From Pseudomonas saudimassiliensis (GTDB lineage Bacteria; Pseudomonadota; Gammaproteobacteria; Pseudomonadales; Pseudomonadaceae), in NCBI RefSeq assembly GCF_000939975.1, contig NZ_LK391969.1, positions 2,818,600 through 2,882,599 of the forward strand: a stretch of 64,000 bases of DNA. The letters are read 5' to 3'. The first letter of the stretch is position 1. Each line of letters starts with the position of its first letter. The notes beneath the pieces were generated by a model. The model worked only from the letters and a program-made list of their open reading frames with translations, searched no databases and was not told the origin of the DNA. Shown here in pieces: positions 26,275 to 34,925 of the stretch. The position numbers and the translations under genes were made by a program.

Positions 26275-27195
26275 TCACCCCGTCTTCGCCGTCACCCCTT
26301 CCAGAGTCGCAAAAGAGATGTCTTTGGCGGTCAACAAGAAATCCTGCATATAGGACATATCCAACATATCCTCCCGCACCGCCGCGTAGAGCGTGCCAAA
26401 CAGCCCGTCGCGCCCCAACGGCCGGGCGCTGACGTAGCCCCGCTGCAGATATTCGGTGATCGCCCAATTCGGCAGGCAGCACACGCCGCGGCCGGAGGCC
26501 ACCAGCTGCATCATCATGATGGTCAGCTCGGCATTGCGCACATCCGCGGGCTCGACGCCGGCAGGCTCCAGGAACTGGGTGAAGATATCCAGGCGGTTAC
26601 GCTCCACCGGATAGCAGATCAATGTCTCACCCGCCAGATCCTGCGGTTCGATATAACTGCGCTCGGTCAGCCGATGCTGATTACCGATCGCCAACATCGC
26701 CTGGTAGGTAAACAGCGGCACATAACTGAGCCCCGGAATGTCCTGCGGATCGGACGTCACCACCAGGTCCAGCTCGCCGCGCGCCAGGGCGGGGAGGGGC
26801 GCAAAGAAGAACCCGGAAGCAAAGTCCACCTCCACCTCGGGCCAGGCATTGCGGAACTGGTCGATGGTCGGCATCAACCACTGGAAGCAGCTGTGACACT
26901 CGATCGCCATATGCAGCCGGCCAGCCTGGCCACCCGACAACCGCTGCAGATCCCGCTCCGCCTGGCGCACCTGGGGCAGCACATTGTCCGCCAACCGCAG
27001 CAACCGCAGCCCGGCGGTGGTGAAGCGGATCGGCTTGGTCTTGCGCACAAACAGACTGGCGCCCAGGCGCTGTTCCAGGTCCTTCAGCTGGTGGGATAGC
27101 GCCGACTGCGTCAAATGCAACCGCTCCGACGCTTCCACCAGGCTGCCGGCCTCGCGCAGGGTGGCCAATGTCCGAAGATGGCGAAGTTCGAGCAT
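26275..27195 (-). CDS. metR: LysR-type regulator MetR
   Basis: A 306-residue LTTR. The N-terminus LELRHLRTLATLREAGSLVE and helix-turn-helix LHLTQSALSHQLKDLE match MetR, which responds to homocysteine and activates methionine genes (metE, metH, glyA). The effector domain (about 90-300) is complete. ATG at 27195 gives the canonical MLELRHL start; an upstream ATG would add thirteen unusual residues. No met gene is adjacent, so target control must act at a distance. Confidence 0.85.
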   Translation of the reverse strand: MLELRHLRTLATLREAGSLVEASERLHLTQSALSHQLKDLEQRLGASLFVRKTKPIRFTTAGLRLLRLADNVLPQVRQAERDLQRLSGGQAGRLHMAIECHSCFQWLMPTIDQFRNAWPEVEVDFASGFFFAPLPALARGELDLVVTSDPQDIPGLSYVPLFTYQAMLAIGNQHRLTERSYIEPQDLAGETLICYPVERNRLDIFTQFLEPAGVEPADVRNAELTIMMMQLVASGRGVCCLPNWAITEYLQRGYVSARPLGRDGLFGTLYAAVREDMLDMSYMQDFLLTAKDISFATLEGVTAKTG

Positions 27196-27349
27196 GTCTG
27201 ATCTCTCATCATGAGTAAAATCGAAGTTTACCATTTAGATGATGAGTATGATTCATTACTTGCAGGCTTTGATCGGTTGCCTTATGTAGCGGTAGTGGCG
27301 GAAGAGATTGCCGGGCGGTGCGCGGGCTGAGGGGCTGACTGATGGGCTC

Positions 27350-27487
27350 CCCCCTCTCCCCAACCCTCTCCCGCGAGGGGAGAGGGAGTTTTGTCTGTGC
27401 ATGCTGCGAGCTGGAAGTACTTCCGCGGCTTCTCAGCAATAGTCACCCCTCTCCCCTCGCGGGAGAGGGGCCGGGGGAGAGGGGGAG
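27350..27487. repeat. Inverted pair of CCCTCTCCCGCGAGGGGAGAGG elements
   Basis: Two copies (about 27350-27387 and 27446-27487) of a C/T-rich palindromic element are in opposite orientation about 58 bp apart. Each has a hairpin of CCCTCTCCC with GGGGAGAGGG. This element class is widespread in Gammaproteobacteria. The metR-rlmM gap (27196-27585) holds nothing else that is clear. Confidence 0.8.
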
Positions 27488-27585
27488 CGGGGTCCGCCAA
27501 CTATCTGCCACCCCGCGACCAATGCCGCTGGTACAGCCGCCCCCGCGGCGTTAAAGTAGCGCCCGATCTTTCCTTGGGGTTTGCC

Positions 27586-28671
27586 ATGCAGGAATTGTTG
27601 TTGCACTGCCGTCCGGGCTTTGAAAGTGAGGCCGCTGCCGAGATGCAGGAGTTGTCCGCGCAGAAGGGCATTGCCGGCTATCCCATCACCCGCGACGGCG
27701 CGGCGGTGGTGCGGTTTGTCTGCCCGGAAGAGGGCGATGCCGGACGCTTGATGCGCAAGCTCGACTTTCGCCAGTTGATCTTCGTTCGCCAGTGGGCCGT
27801 TGGCACCTGGCTCGACGTGCCGGCTGAGGATCGCATCTCGCCGATCATCACCGCCTGCTCCAAGGGCCCCATTGCGTCCAGCGTCTGGCTGGAAACCGCC
27901 GATACCAACGACGGCAAGGCCCTGGCCGCGCTGACCAAGAAACTTGGCCGCCCGCTGGAAACCGCCCTCACCAAGACCCGTTTCGTGCGCCCGAACAAGA
28001 GCGACGCACCGCGCCTGCACGTCTGCTTCGAAAGCGGCGAACGGCTCTTTGTCGGCTGGTCCTGGGCTGGTAATTCGGCACCCTGGCCGATGGGCATTCC
28101 CCGCCTCAAGGTCCCCCGCGAAGCGCCCAGCCGCTCGACCCTCAAACTCGAAGAAGCCTGGCACCACTTCATCCCCCGGGAAGAATGGGACCAGCGACTC
28201 GCCCCGGGCATGACCGCTGTCGACCTCGGCGCGGCACCCGGCGGCTGGACCTGGCAGTTGGTCAACCGCCACATGAAAGTCACTGCGGTGGACAACGGCC
28301 CCATGGCCAAGAGCCTGATGGACAGCGGCCAGGTCGAGCACGTGGAGGCCGACGGCTACATGTTCAAGCCGAAGAAGCCGGTGCAATGGCTGGTCTGTGA
28401 CATCGTCGACAAGCCCGCCCGCAGCAGCGCCATGCTCGCCCGCTGGCTGACCCGCGGCTGGTGCCGTGAAGCCATCGTCAACTTCAAGCTGCCGATGAAA
28501 CAGCGTTACCGGGAAGTGGTGCAGTGTCTGGAGCATGTCCAGGACGCGCTGGACGAAGCCGGCATCCGCGCGACCATCGCCTGCAAGCAGCTGTATACCG
28601 ATCGGGAAGAAGTGACCTGCCATGTGCGGATCGTGCATGCGGGGAGTTATCGGGTGATGAGCGATCACTGA
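27586..28671 (+). CDS. rlmM: 23S rRNA 2'-O-ribose C2498 methyltransferase RlmM
   Basis: A 361-residue enzyme with an N-terminal THUMP-like half (about 1-160) and a C-terminal Rossmann SAM domain with VDLGAAPGGWTWQL. VTAVDNG, WLVCDIVDKP and VNFKLPMKQR provide the D and K of the K-D-K-E type 2'-O-methyl tetrad. Start 27586 gives MQELLLHCRPGFESE, the usual N-terminus; a longer in-frame reading would cover the repeat region. Confidence 0.93.
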   Translation: MQELLLHCRPGFESEAAAEMQELSAQKGIAGYPITRDGAAVVRFVCPEEGDAGRLMRKLDFRQLIFVRQWAVGTWLDVPAEDRISPIITACSKGPIASSVWLETADTNDGKALAALTKKLGRPLETALTKTRFVRPNKSDAPRLHVCFESGERLFVGWSWAGNSAPWPMGIPRLKVPREAPSRSTLKLEEAWHHFIPREEWDQRLAPGMTAVDLGAAPGGWTWQLVNRHMKVTAVDNGPMAKSLMDSGQVEHVEADGYMFKPKKPVQWLVCDIVDKPARSSAMLARWLTRGWCREAIVNFKLPMKQRYREVVQCLEHVQDALDEAGIRATIACKQLYTDREEVTCHVRIVHAGSYRVMSDH

Positions 28672-28732
28672 TCGCCCATTCCCAAGCCGTGCGAACGCGT
28701 CGCGGGCATCAGCCCGCCACGCAGTCAGGAGC

Positions 28733-29017
28733 CTACAAGGGCTCCAGCAAGGTGATCTTCTCTTCCTCCAGCAATAACGGCGCGAAGGCGTCCAGGCACT
28801 CCCGCCGCTCCGGCGACTGCTCCCAGCGTTCCCACGAATGATAGTTCTGCCAGGTGACGATCACGAAGCGGTAATTGGGCCGCTGCATATCGATGAACGA
28901 CTCCCCGAACAGGTAACCCGGCGACTGAATGGCCCGCTGCAGGATATTACGGGCGGCCGCTTCGTAGGGTACTTCCAGCCCTTCGGCAATGACGCGTTCG
29001 ATCAACACCTTGATCAT
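28733..29017 (-). CDS. Antibiotic biosynthesis monooxygenase (ABM)-like small protein
   Basis: A 94-residue dimeric ferredoxin-like fold protein of the ABM/YgiN kind: I-K-V-L-I-E-R-V start, GYLFGESFID, and the WERWEQSPER helix that forms the family's active-site edge. Members range from quinol monooxygenases to uncharacterised stress proteins, so no substrate is assigned. The ATG at 29017 gives the MIKVLIERVI start. It is convergent with rlmM and divergent from tusA. Confidence 0.75.
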   Translation of the reverse strand: MIKVLIERVIAEGLEVPYEAAARNILQRAIQSPGYLFGESFIDMQRPNYRFVIVTWQNYHSWERWEQSPERRECLDAFAPLLLEEEKITLLEPL

Positions 29018-29127
29018 GGGTGCTCCTTGATGGCGGATGGTAACCACAGTGTTGACCGGGACGCGCCGACTGGCAAGTGCCTGGCCTTTTGCGGATAATT
29101 CAGCCTTACGTTTCAGAGCTGTCTGCC

Positions 29128-29367
29128 ATGCCCAACGAATTTGCTACCCAACTCGACACCCGCGGCCTGATGTGCCCCGAGCCGGTAATGCTGCTGCATA
29201 ACGCGGTGCGCGACATCGCCGCCGGCGAATGCCTCCAGGTGCTCGCCACCGACCCCTCAACGCAGCGGGATATACCGCGGTTCTGCAGTTTTCTTGGCCA
29301 CGAGCTGGTGGAGCAGGGGGAGGGGGATGGCGAGTTCTGGTATGTGATACGCAAGGGCGAGGGGTGA
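29128..29367 (+). CDS. tusA: Sulfur carrier protein TusA
   Basis: A 79-residue persulfide carrier that moves sulfur from IscS to TusBCD for tRNA 2-thiolation. The motif [11 protein letters not shown] with C16 at the active site and [12 protein letters not shown] further on are diagnostic. The start at 29128 is the usual MPNEF-like N-terminus; the gene stands alone, divergent from the ABM gene. Confidence 0.94.
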   Translation: MPNEFATQLDTRGLMCPEPVMLLHNAVRDIAAGECLQVLATDPSTQRDIPRFCSFLGHELVEQGEGDGEFWYVIRKGEG

Positions 29368-29417
29368 TCGCAGAAGTACCAGTCACATACCAAACCGGGG
29401 CGCCCGGTGGGCGCCAA

Positions 29418-29491
29418 TCGCGGCGAGGTCGCCCCTCCTACAGAAAAACTTGCTGATGGCACGACCTGTAGGAGGCGCGCCCTCGCGGCGA
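29418..29491. repeat. Inverted REP pair after tusA
   Basis: One unit (29418-29441) and its inverted copy (29468-29491) are separated by 26 bases, the layout of a REP doublet that can form a large cruciform or hairpin between the tusA and MATE genes' 3' ends. Confidence 0.8.
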
Positions 29492-29534
29492 TTGCTATCA
29501 GCCAGCACGGAGCAGCCGGCACGGAGCCCTCCCA

Positions 29535-30938
29535 TCACCCCACCAAATGACTCCGCTCCAATGGAAACCGCTTCTTCCGCCGCCCGCCAATAATCGCCAG
29601 CCGCACCGACAGGAACAACGCCGCTGCACTCAAGCCGATGATCAGCCCCTTCCAGAACCCGGCCGGGCCTTGGGCGGGGCCGGCCAGGTCGGTGAGACCG
29701 AGGATGTAGCCGCTGGGCAGGCCGATCAGCCAGTAGGCGACCATGGTCAGCACCATGGGAATGCGCGTGTCCTGGTACCCGCGTAGCGCCCCCGCACAGG
29801 CCACCTGGACGGAGTCGGAGAACTGGTACAGCGCTGCGTAGAACAGCAGGGCGGTCGCCAGGGAAAGCACTTCGGGGTTGTTGGTATACAGCCGCGGCAG
29901 CAGCTCGGCGGCGAGGTAGAAGCTGGTCGCCGCCAGGAAGGCAAAGCCCAGCGCCACGGCAATCCCCACCTTGGCCGCGAACAGCCCAGCGCGGGCGCCG
30001 TCCATGCCCAGGCTATGGCCCACCCGCACGGTAATCGCCAGCCCCAGGCTGAAGGGCACCATGAAGACGATGGACGTCAGGTTCAGTGCAATCTGGTGAC
30101 TGGCCACCACCACCGCGCCCAGGCTGCCGATCAGCAGGGCGATCAGCGCAAACATGCTGGTTTCGGAGAACAGCGAGATACCAATCGGCAAGCCCAGCCC
30201 CAGCAGGTGCCGCTGCACCGGCCACTTGGGCCACTCGAACCGCTCGAACAACTTGCAGGCATCGTACAGGGCCGAGCGCTTCAGATAGACCAGCATGCAG
30301 CCCAGCATGAACCACATCACCAGGGTGGTAGCCACGCCGCAGCCTACGCCACCCAGTGCCGGCAGACCAAACTTGCCATAGACCAGCACATAGTTGGCCG
30401 GCACGTTCAGCACCAGGCCGAGAAAGCCGATGATCATGGTCGGCTTGGTACGCGACAGCCCATCGCTCAGTCCGCGCAGCGCCTGGTACATACCCACCGC
30501 CGGAAAGCCCAGCGCCACGGCCTTGATATAGTTCACCGACTTGGGAATCAGCTCCTCCTGCACCCCTGCCCAATGCAGCAGCGGCTCGACAGAGAACAGC
30601 GCCACCGCGCAGAGTACCCCGATCCACAACCCCAGCCAGACCGCCTGGCGCACCAGGGGCCCGGTTTCCCCCAGGCGACCGGCACCGTTGCTCGCGGCCA
30701 CCTTCGAGGTGATGATCATCAACACACCGGTCAGAAACAGGAAGGTCGGCACCCAGAACGAGTTGCCCAGCGCCACCGCGGCCAGGTCGACAGCGCTCAC
30801 CCGCCCGGCCATGGCCGTGTCGACAAAACCGAGCAGGGTATGCGACATCTGCGCCGCGACAATGGGCAGGGCAAGCCAGATCAGCGCGCGCAATTCTGTT
30901 ACACTGCGGCGCCAGCGGGATGGGGTGTTTCGAGTCAT
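29535..30938 (-). CDS. MATE-family multidrug efflux transporter, NorM-like
   Basis: A 467-residue inner-membrane antiporter with twelve predicted helices in two homologous halves. N-half motifs LPIVAAQMSHTLLGFVDTAM and the C-half SETSMFALIALLIGSLG match NorM/PmpM exporters, which expel cationic drugs in exchange for sodium or protons. Divergent from epmC, 79 bp between starts. Gene name not assigned because norM, ydhE and pmpM are hard to separate by eye. Confidence 0.9.
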   Translation of the reverse strand: MTRNTPSRWRRSVTELRALIWLALPIVAAQMSHTLLGFVDTAMAGRVSAVDLAAVALGNSFWVPTFLFLTGVLMIITSKVAASNGAGRLGETGPLVRQAVWLGLWIGVLCAVALFSVEPLLHWAGVQEELIPKSVNYIKAVALGFPAVGMYQALRGLSDGLSRTKPTMIIGFLGLVLNVPANYVLVYGKFGLPALGGVGCGVATTLVMWFMLGCMLVYLKRSALYDACKLFERFEWPKWPVQRHLLGLGLPIGISLFSETSMFALIALLIGSLGAVVVASHQIALNLTSIVFMVPFSLGLAITVRVGHSLGMDGARAGLFAAKVGIAVALGFAFLAATSFYLAAELLPRLYTNNPEVLSLATALLFYAALYQFSDSVQVACAGALRGYQDTRIPMVLTMVAYWLIGLPSGYILGLTDLAGPAQGPAGFWKGLIIGLSAAALFLSVRLAIIGGRRKKRFPLERSHLVG

Positions 30939-31017
30939 TTGGGGTTCACGCCTTGGTGAAGCGGCATTGGAAAAAAGCAGACCATCCTATCAACTTGCCG
31001 AATATTGTCCATCATCC

Positions 31018-31554
31018 ATGACCCACGATTGCCAGGACCTGATCCGCCTGTTTGCGGCCTGTTTTGCCGCCGATTTCAACACCCGCCTGGTGGGCGGTGG
31101 GGCCGAGCCGATCTACCTGCCGGCCGACGCCGACGACCCCATGCACCGCATCATCTTCACCCAGGATTATTACCGCAGTGCACTGCACGAGATCGCCCAT
31201 TGGTGCGTGGCCGGGGCGGCGCGGCGGCAGCAGGTGGACTTCGGCTACTGGTATGCACCGGATGGCCGCAGCGCCGATCAGCAACATGCCTTCGAGCAGG
31301 TCGAGGTCAAACCCCAGGCGCTGGAATGGCTGTTCTGCGCCGCGGCGGGCCATCCGTTCCGCGTCAGTCTGGACAACCTCAGCGGCGAAGCCACCGACCC
31401 GACGCCCTTCAAGACCCGCGTCGTCGAGCAGGTGCATGCCTATTTGCACCACGGCATACCCGAGCGCCCGGCGCGTTTTATCGATGCGCTGCTGATGCAC
31501 TATCGGCCGCAGGCCACACTGCAGGCAGCGGACTTCAGCCTCGACCACCTCTAA
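31018..31554 (+). CDS. epmC: Elongation factor P hydroxylase EpmC
   Basis: A 178-residue protein that hydroxylates the lysylated EF-P in the EpmABC pathway. It carries HEIAH in ALHEIAHWC and downstream FEQVEVKPQALEWLF, matching the YfcM/EpmC metal-binding core. The start is the ATG at 31018 opening MTHDCQDLIRLF. It lies 68 bp before pdxB, reading the same way; such neighbours are common in Pseudomonas. Confidence 0.9.
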   Translation: MTHDCQDLIRLFAACFAADFNTRLVGGGAEPIYLPADADDPMHRIIFTQDYYRSALHEIAHWCVAGAARRQQVDFGYWYAPDGRSADQQHAFEQVEVKPQALEWLFCAAAGHPFRVSLDNLSGEATDPTPFKTRVVEQVHAYLHHGIPERPARFIDALLMHYRPQATLQAADFSLDHL

Positions 31555-31622
31555 GCCAGCCGGCTGGACAGGGCGCGGAACCACTCCGACAATGAACACA
31601 TCGCCCATCACGGACCCGCACC

Positions 31623-32780
31623 ATGCATATAGTCGCTGACGAAAACATCCCCCTGCTCGACGAATTCCTCGGCGGCTTCGGCCGTCTGACCCGCCTGCCC
31701 GGGCGTTTGATCGACCACACCTCGGTCAAGGACGCCGATGTGCTGCTGATCCGCTCGGTCACCCGGGTCGATGCCGCCATGCTCGCCGGCACCCCGGTGC
31801 GGTTCGTCGGTACCTGCACCATCGGCACCGACCACCTGGACCTGCCGGGGCTCGCCGCGGCGGGTGTCGTCACAGCCAGTGCGCCGGGCTGTAATGCCCG
31901 CGGGGTGGTGGAATACGTGCTGAGCTGCCTGTTGGCGCTCGCCGAGCGCAGCGCCAGCGCCTGGCAGGACAAGCTGGTGGGGATTGTCGGGGTGGGGGAG
32001 GTCGGCTCGCGCCTAGCAACCACCTTGCACGCCCTGGGCATCGACACCCTCTGCTGCGATCCGCCCCGGGCGGCGCAGGGCGCAGAGGGAATGGTCACCC
32101 TGGATGAGCTGATCAGCCGCTGCGACGTCATAAGCTGCCATGTGCCCCTGACCCGTGAAGGCCCAGACGCGACCTATCATCTGTTCAACGAACAGCGCCT
32201 GCGGGCACTGCGCCCCGGTACCTGGCTGATCAACAGCAGCCGCGGCCCGGTGATCGACAATACCGCGCTCAAGGTCGTACTGCAGGATCGTCCTGATCTG
32301 CTGGTCGCGCTGGACGTCTGGGAAACCGAACCCCTGGTCGACCCGCAGCTGGCAAGCCGCTGCGCCCTGGCCACACCGCATATTGCCGGTTACAGCCTGG
32401 ATGGCAAACTGCGCGGCACGGCGCAGATCTACCAGGCGCTGTGCCAGTTCCTCGACCTGCCGGCCACCCTGACCCTGGAGCAACTGGCACCGCGCACTGG
32501 CGCCGGCCAGTGGATCATGGAACCCGGCACACCCGCCGACTGGCTACTGACCCGAGCGCTGCGCTACATCTACGACGTCCGCGACGACGACGCCCGCCTA
32601 CGCGCCATGCTCGCGCAGGCCGCAACGGACCAGGCCAGTAGGGAAGGGTTTGATCGACTACGCAAGGACTACCCCCTGCGCCGCGAATGCAACCTGCTGC
32701 GCATCAACACAGCAGCATCCGAACCCCAAATCATCCGTCGGCTGATTGCGGCGGGGTTTGCGGCGGATGATGAGACTTGA
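31623..32780 (+). CDS. pdxB: Erythronate-4-phosphate dehydrogenase
   Basis: A 385-residue NAD-dependent enzyme of the DXP-dependent vitamin B6 pathway. The D-2-hydroxyacid dehydrogenase fold shows GIVGVGEVGSRLA as nucleotide loop, INSSRGPVID, and catalytic Asp/His in LDVWETEP and TPHIAGYS. The C-terminal dimerisation domain that separates PdxB from phosphoglycerate dehydrogenase is present. A possible RBS is in the CATCACGGACC region before the ATG, which is weak. Confidence 0.95.
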   Translation: MHIVADENIPLLDEFLGGFGRLTRLPGRLIDHTSVKDADVLLIRSVTRVDAAMLAGTPVRFVGTCTIGTDHLDLPGLAAAGVVTASAPGCNARGVVEYVLSCLLALAERSASAWQDKLVGIVGVGEVGSRLATTLHALGIDTLCCDPPRAAQGAEGMVTLDELISRCDVISCHVPLTREGPDATYHLFNEQRLRALRPGTWLINSSRGPVIDNTALKVVLQDRPDLLVALDVWETEPLVDPQLASRCALATPHIAGYSLDGKLRGTAQIYQALCQFLDLPATLTLEQLAPRTGAGQWIMEPGTPADWLLTRALRYIYDVRDDDARLRAMLAQAATDQASREGFDRLRKDYPLRRECNLLRINTAASEPQIIRRLIAAGFAADDET

Positions 32781-33240
32781 TGTGAGGATTTGAGCTGCCA
32801 GCGAGTGCGCAATGTACGAGCTGGTGCTCGAACATCCCAGGCATAGCCCAGCGTGACCCTGGGATTGTCGAGCACCAGCTCGACAGCGGCCTAGCCGGCT
32901 ACTCCGCTGGGCCGGGATGGAACCCGGCCCTCCCAGGATGCTGCACCCCCGGTGATACGAGCTGGGTGCTCGAACCTCCCAGAGCACAGTCCGGCGTGTC
33001 CCTGGGATTGTCGAGCACCAGCTCGACAGCGGCCTAGCTGGCTACTCCGCTGGGCCGGGATGGAACCCGGCCCTCCCAGGATGCTGCACCCCCTGTGATA
33101 CGAGCTGGTGCTCGAACCTCCCAGGGTGCAGTCCGGCGTGTCCCTGGGATTGTCGAGCACCAGCTCGACAGCGATCCCGCCTTAAACTCCCCAAGCCAGG
33201 GCAACTACCCCGGCCTCCAAACCAAAAAAACTAAAAAACC
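32781..33240. repeat. Gene-free gap with tandem 142-143 bp repeats
   Basis: Two nearly identical units run 32859-33001 and 33002-33143 and a third partial one starts at 33144. Each contains TGTCGAGC-ACCA-GCTCGACA, then CCGGGATGGAACCCGG, GATACGAGCT and GGTGCTCGAACC, so each unit holds at least three short palindromes. The copies differ at only a few positions (for example GCCGG or GCTGG). The same unit in diverged form flanks the DUF815 gene at 36672-37056. Confidence 0.9.
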
Positions 33241-33429
33241 TCAGCGCGCATTAGCCGCCTGCGGGGCGACCCATTGTTGATCAAGTTCTTCACAGGCCTG
33301 CTGAATCATGCGTTCGGTAATGGCGATCTCGCGGCCATTCTCGTCCACCAGAAATCCCCGTGCCTGCAGAGACGGGCGGGGCAGGAATTCGGTAAGGGAA
33401 CGCGGCTTTTGCTGTACCTGTAGACTCAT
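33241..33429 (-). CDS. Small conserved hypothetical protein, PA1571-like
   Basis: A 62-residue soluble protein, MSLQVQQKPRSLTEF... with GFLVDENGREIAITERMIQ at about 33-51 and a short tail. The ENGREI-ITE-MI pattern recalls small Pseudomonas proteins grouped as PA1571-like; function unknown. GGAG lies about 7 bases upstream of the ATG at 33429. A much longer in-frame extension to 33714 runs into the htpX 3' end and is not supported. Confidence 0.7.
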   Translation of the reverse strand: MSLQVQQKPRSLTEFLPRPSLQARGFLVDENGREIAITERMIQQACEELDQQWVAPQAANAR

Positions 33430-33646
33430 GATCTTCTCCAAATCAGTTCTAATCGGGTAAATGCCGACAACTCTGCGATGTCTGACATAAACGAAGCATA
33501 GACGAAAGTTGTGACCACGGGATGACAGAATATTTCCCGAGAACCTTTGGAGAGTGATTCGTGAGCGGTCAAAAAAAGCGGGGTGAAAAGCGGAGAGCAG
33601 CGAAAGGATAGGGGTGGCGCCGAAAGGTAGACCTGGGCGCCACCTC

Positions 33647-33675
33647 AAAAAAAACCCGGAGCACAAGGCTCCGGG
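33647..33675 (-). terminator. Intrinsic terminator after htpX
   Basis: On the minus strand CCCGGAGC and GCTCCGGG (33655-33662 with 33668-33675) form a stem with a five-base loop followed by eight T (33647-33654). Confidence 0.93.
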
Positions 33676-33682
33676 CAGGCTA

Positions 33683-34576
33683 TCAGCGGTAGTTACCCGC
33701 CCGCAGCGCAGCAATGCGCTCTTCCAGCGGCGGGTGGGTCATCAGCAGGCCGGCAAGGCCGTTCTTCAGGTTGCCGTTGATGCCGAAAGCAGTCATCTCA
33801 CCGGGCATTTCCACGGCAATACCCTGTTCCGCCCGCAGCCGCTCCAGCGCCGCGATCATGTTGCCGCTGCCGGTCAGCTGCGCCGCCGCCGCGTCGGCGC
33901 GGAATTCGCGCTGGCGCGAGAACCACATCACGATGATGCTCGCCAGGATGCCCAATACCAGCTCGGCTACGATGGTCGAGATGAAATACCCGATCCCCGG
34001 ACCATCGCCCTCGTTACGGAACACGGCGCGGTCGACAAAGTTACCGATGATCCGCGCAAAGAACATGACAAAGGTGTTTACCACGCCCTGGATCAGGGTC
34101 AGGGTCACCATGTCGCCGTTGGCCACGTGGCCAATCTCGTGGGCCATGACCGCACGGATCTCGTTGGGACTGAAGCGCTGCAGCATCCCCTCTGATACCG
34201 CGACCAGCGACGCGTTCTTGTTCCAGCCGGTGGCAAAGGCGTTGGACGCCCGCGACGGGAAGATACCCACCTCCGGCATCCCGATGTTGGCGTCGCGCGC
34301 CAGTTCGGCAACGGTATCGACCAGCCACTGCTCCTGGCGGGTCTGCGGCTGGGTGATGATCCGGGTGCCCGTGCTGCGCTTGGCCATCCACTTGGACAGG
34401 AACAAGGAAACAAAGGAACCGGCAAAACCAAAGACCGCACAGAAAATCAGCAACGAGGTCAGATTCAACCCGCCCTGACCATCATGGGTACTACCCACAC
34501 CCAACAGGCTCAGGGTGACACTGGCAACCAGCAAGATGGCAAGGTTGGTTGCCAGAAAAAGCACAATACGCATCAT
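33683..34576 (-). CDS. htpX: Membrane zinc metalloprotease HtpX
   Basis: A 297-residue inner-membrane M48 peptidase for quality control of misfolded membrane proteins. Two N-terminal helices precede the zinc motif HEIGH and a third ligand Glu lies in [13 protein letters not shown]. Two more hydrophobic stretches sit between. The MMRI start is conserved in E. coli HtpX, which supports the first ATG at 34576 over the second at 34573. The gene is usually heat-shock or Cpx controlled; no such promoter is clear here. Confidence 0.95.
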   Translation of the reverse strand: MMRIVLFLATNLAILLVASVTLSLLGVGSTHDGQGGLNLTSLLIFCAVFGFAGSFVSLFLSKWMAKRSTGTRIITQPQTRQEQWLVDTVAELARDANIGMPEVGIFPSRASNAFATGWNKNASLVAVSEGMLQRFSPNEIRAVMAHEIGHVANGDMVTLTLIQGVVNTFVMFFARIIGNFVDRAVFRNEGDGPGIGYFISTIVAELVLGILASIIVMWFSRQREFRADAAAAQLTGSGNMIAALERLRAEQGIAVEMPGEMTAFGINGNLKNGLAGLLMTHPPLEERIAALRAGNYR

Positions 34577-34925
34577 TTAAGTGAAACTCCTAGGGCTATT
34601 CAGCTAGGCGTATATTTGGGGTTGGCCGAGGCGGATTCAATCGGCGTTCTGTATCAAAGCGTGTCGGGCGGAAGCGGGGCAGAAGGGGATCTGCTCACAC
34701 GGTCTTGCTGACTGCGCGAACTGGTTGGCGGTATCGCTTGCTCGCAGGAATGCACCCCAACCGTAGGAGGCGCGACCTCGCGGCGACGTTGGCCGTTAGG
34801 ACAACCAATATCAGCGGGCACGGTGTTGCAGGATGAACCCCAAACCCCGGGGCGTCCTTCGGCCGCCGGTCGCGGCGAGGTCGCCCCTCCTACCAAGATC
34901 ATCTTGCTCCGCACCAATCCCCCGC
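34577..34925. repeat. Gap between alaA and htpX with an inverted REP pair
   Basis: Two REP units in opposite orientation (34763-34786 and 34869-34892). No gene is supported in the rest of the 349-bp gap, which also contains the htpX promoter region on the minus strand. Confidence 0.75.

Noticed and set aside
32859-33173. Possible CRISPR array
   Set aside because: The repeats are about 142 bp, palindromic throughout and contiguous, without unique spacers; no cas genes are present.
33430-33714. In-frame upstream extension of the PA1571-like protein
   Set aside because: It runs through the htpX terminator and into the htpX 3' end; a good ribosome site precedes the internal ATG at 33429.
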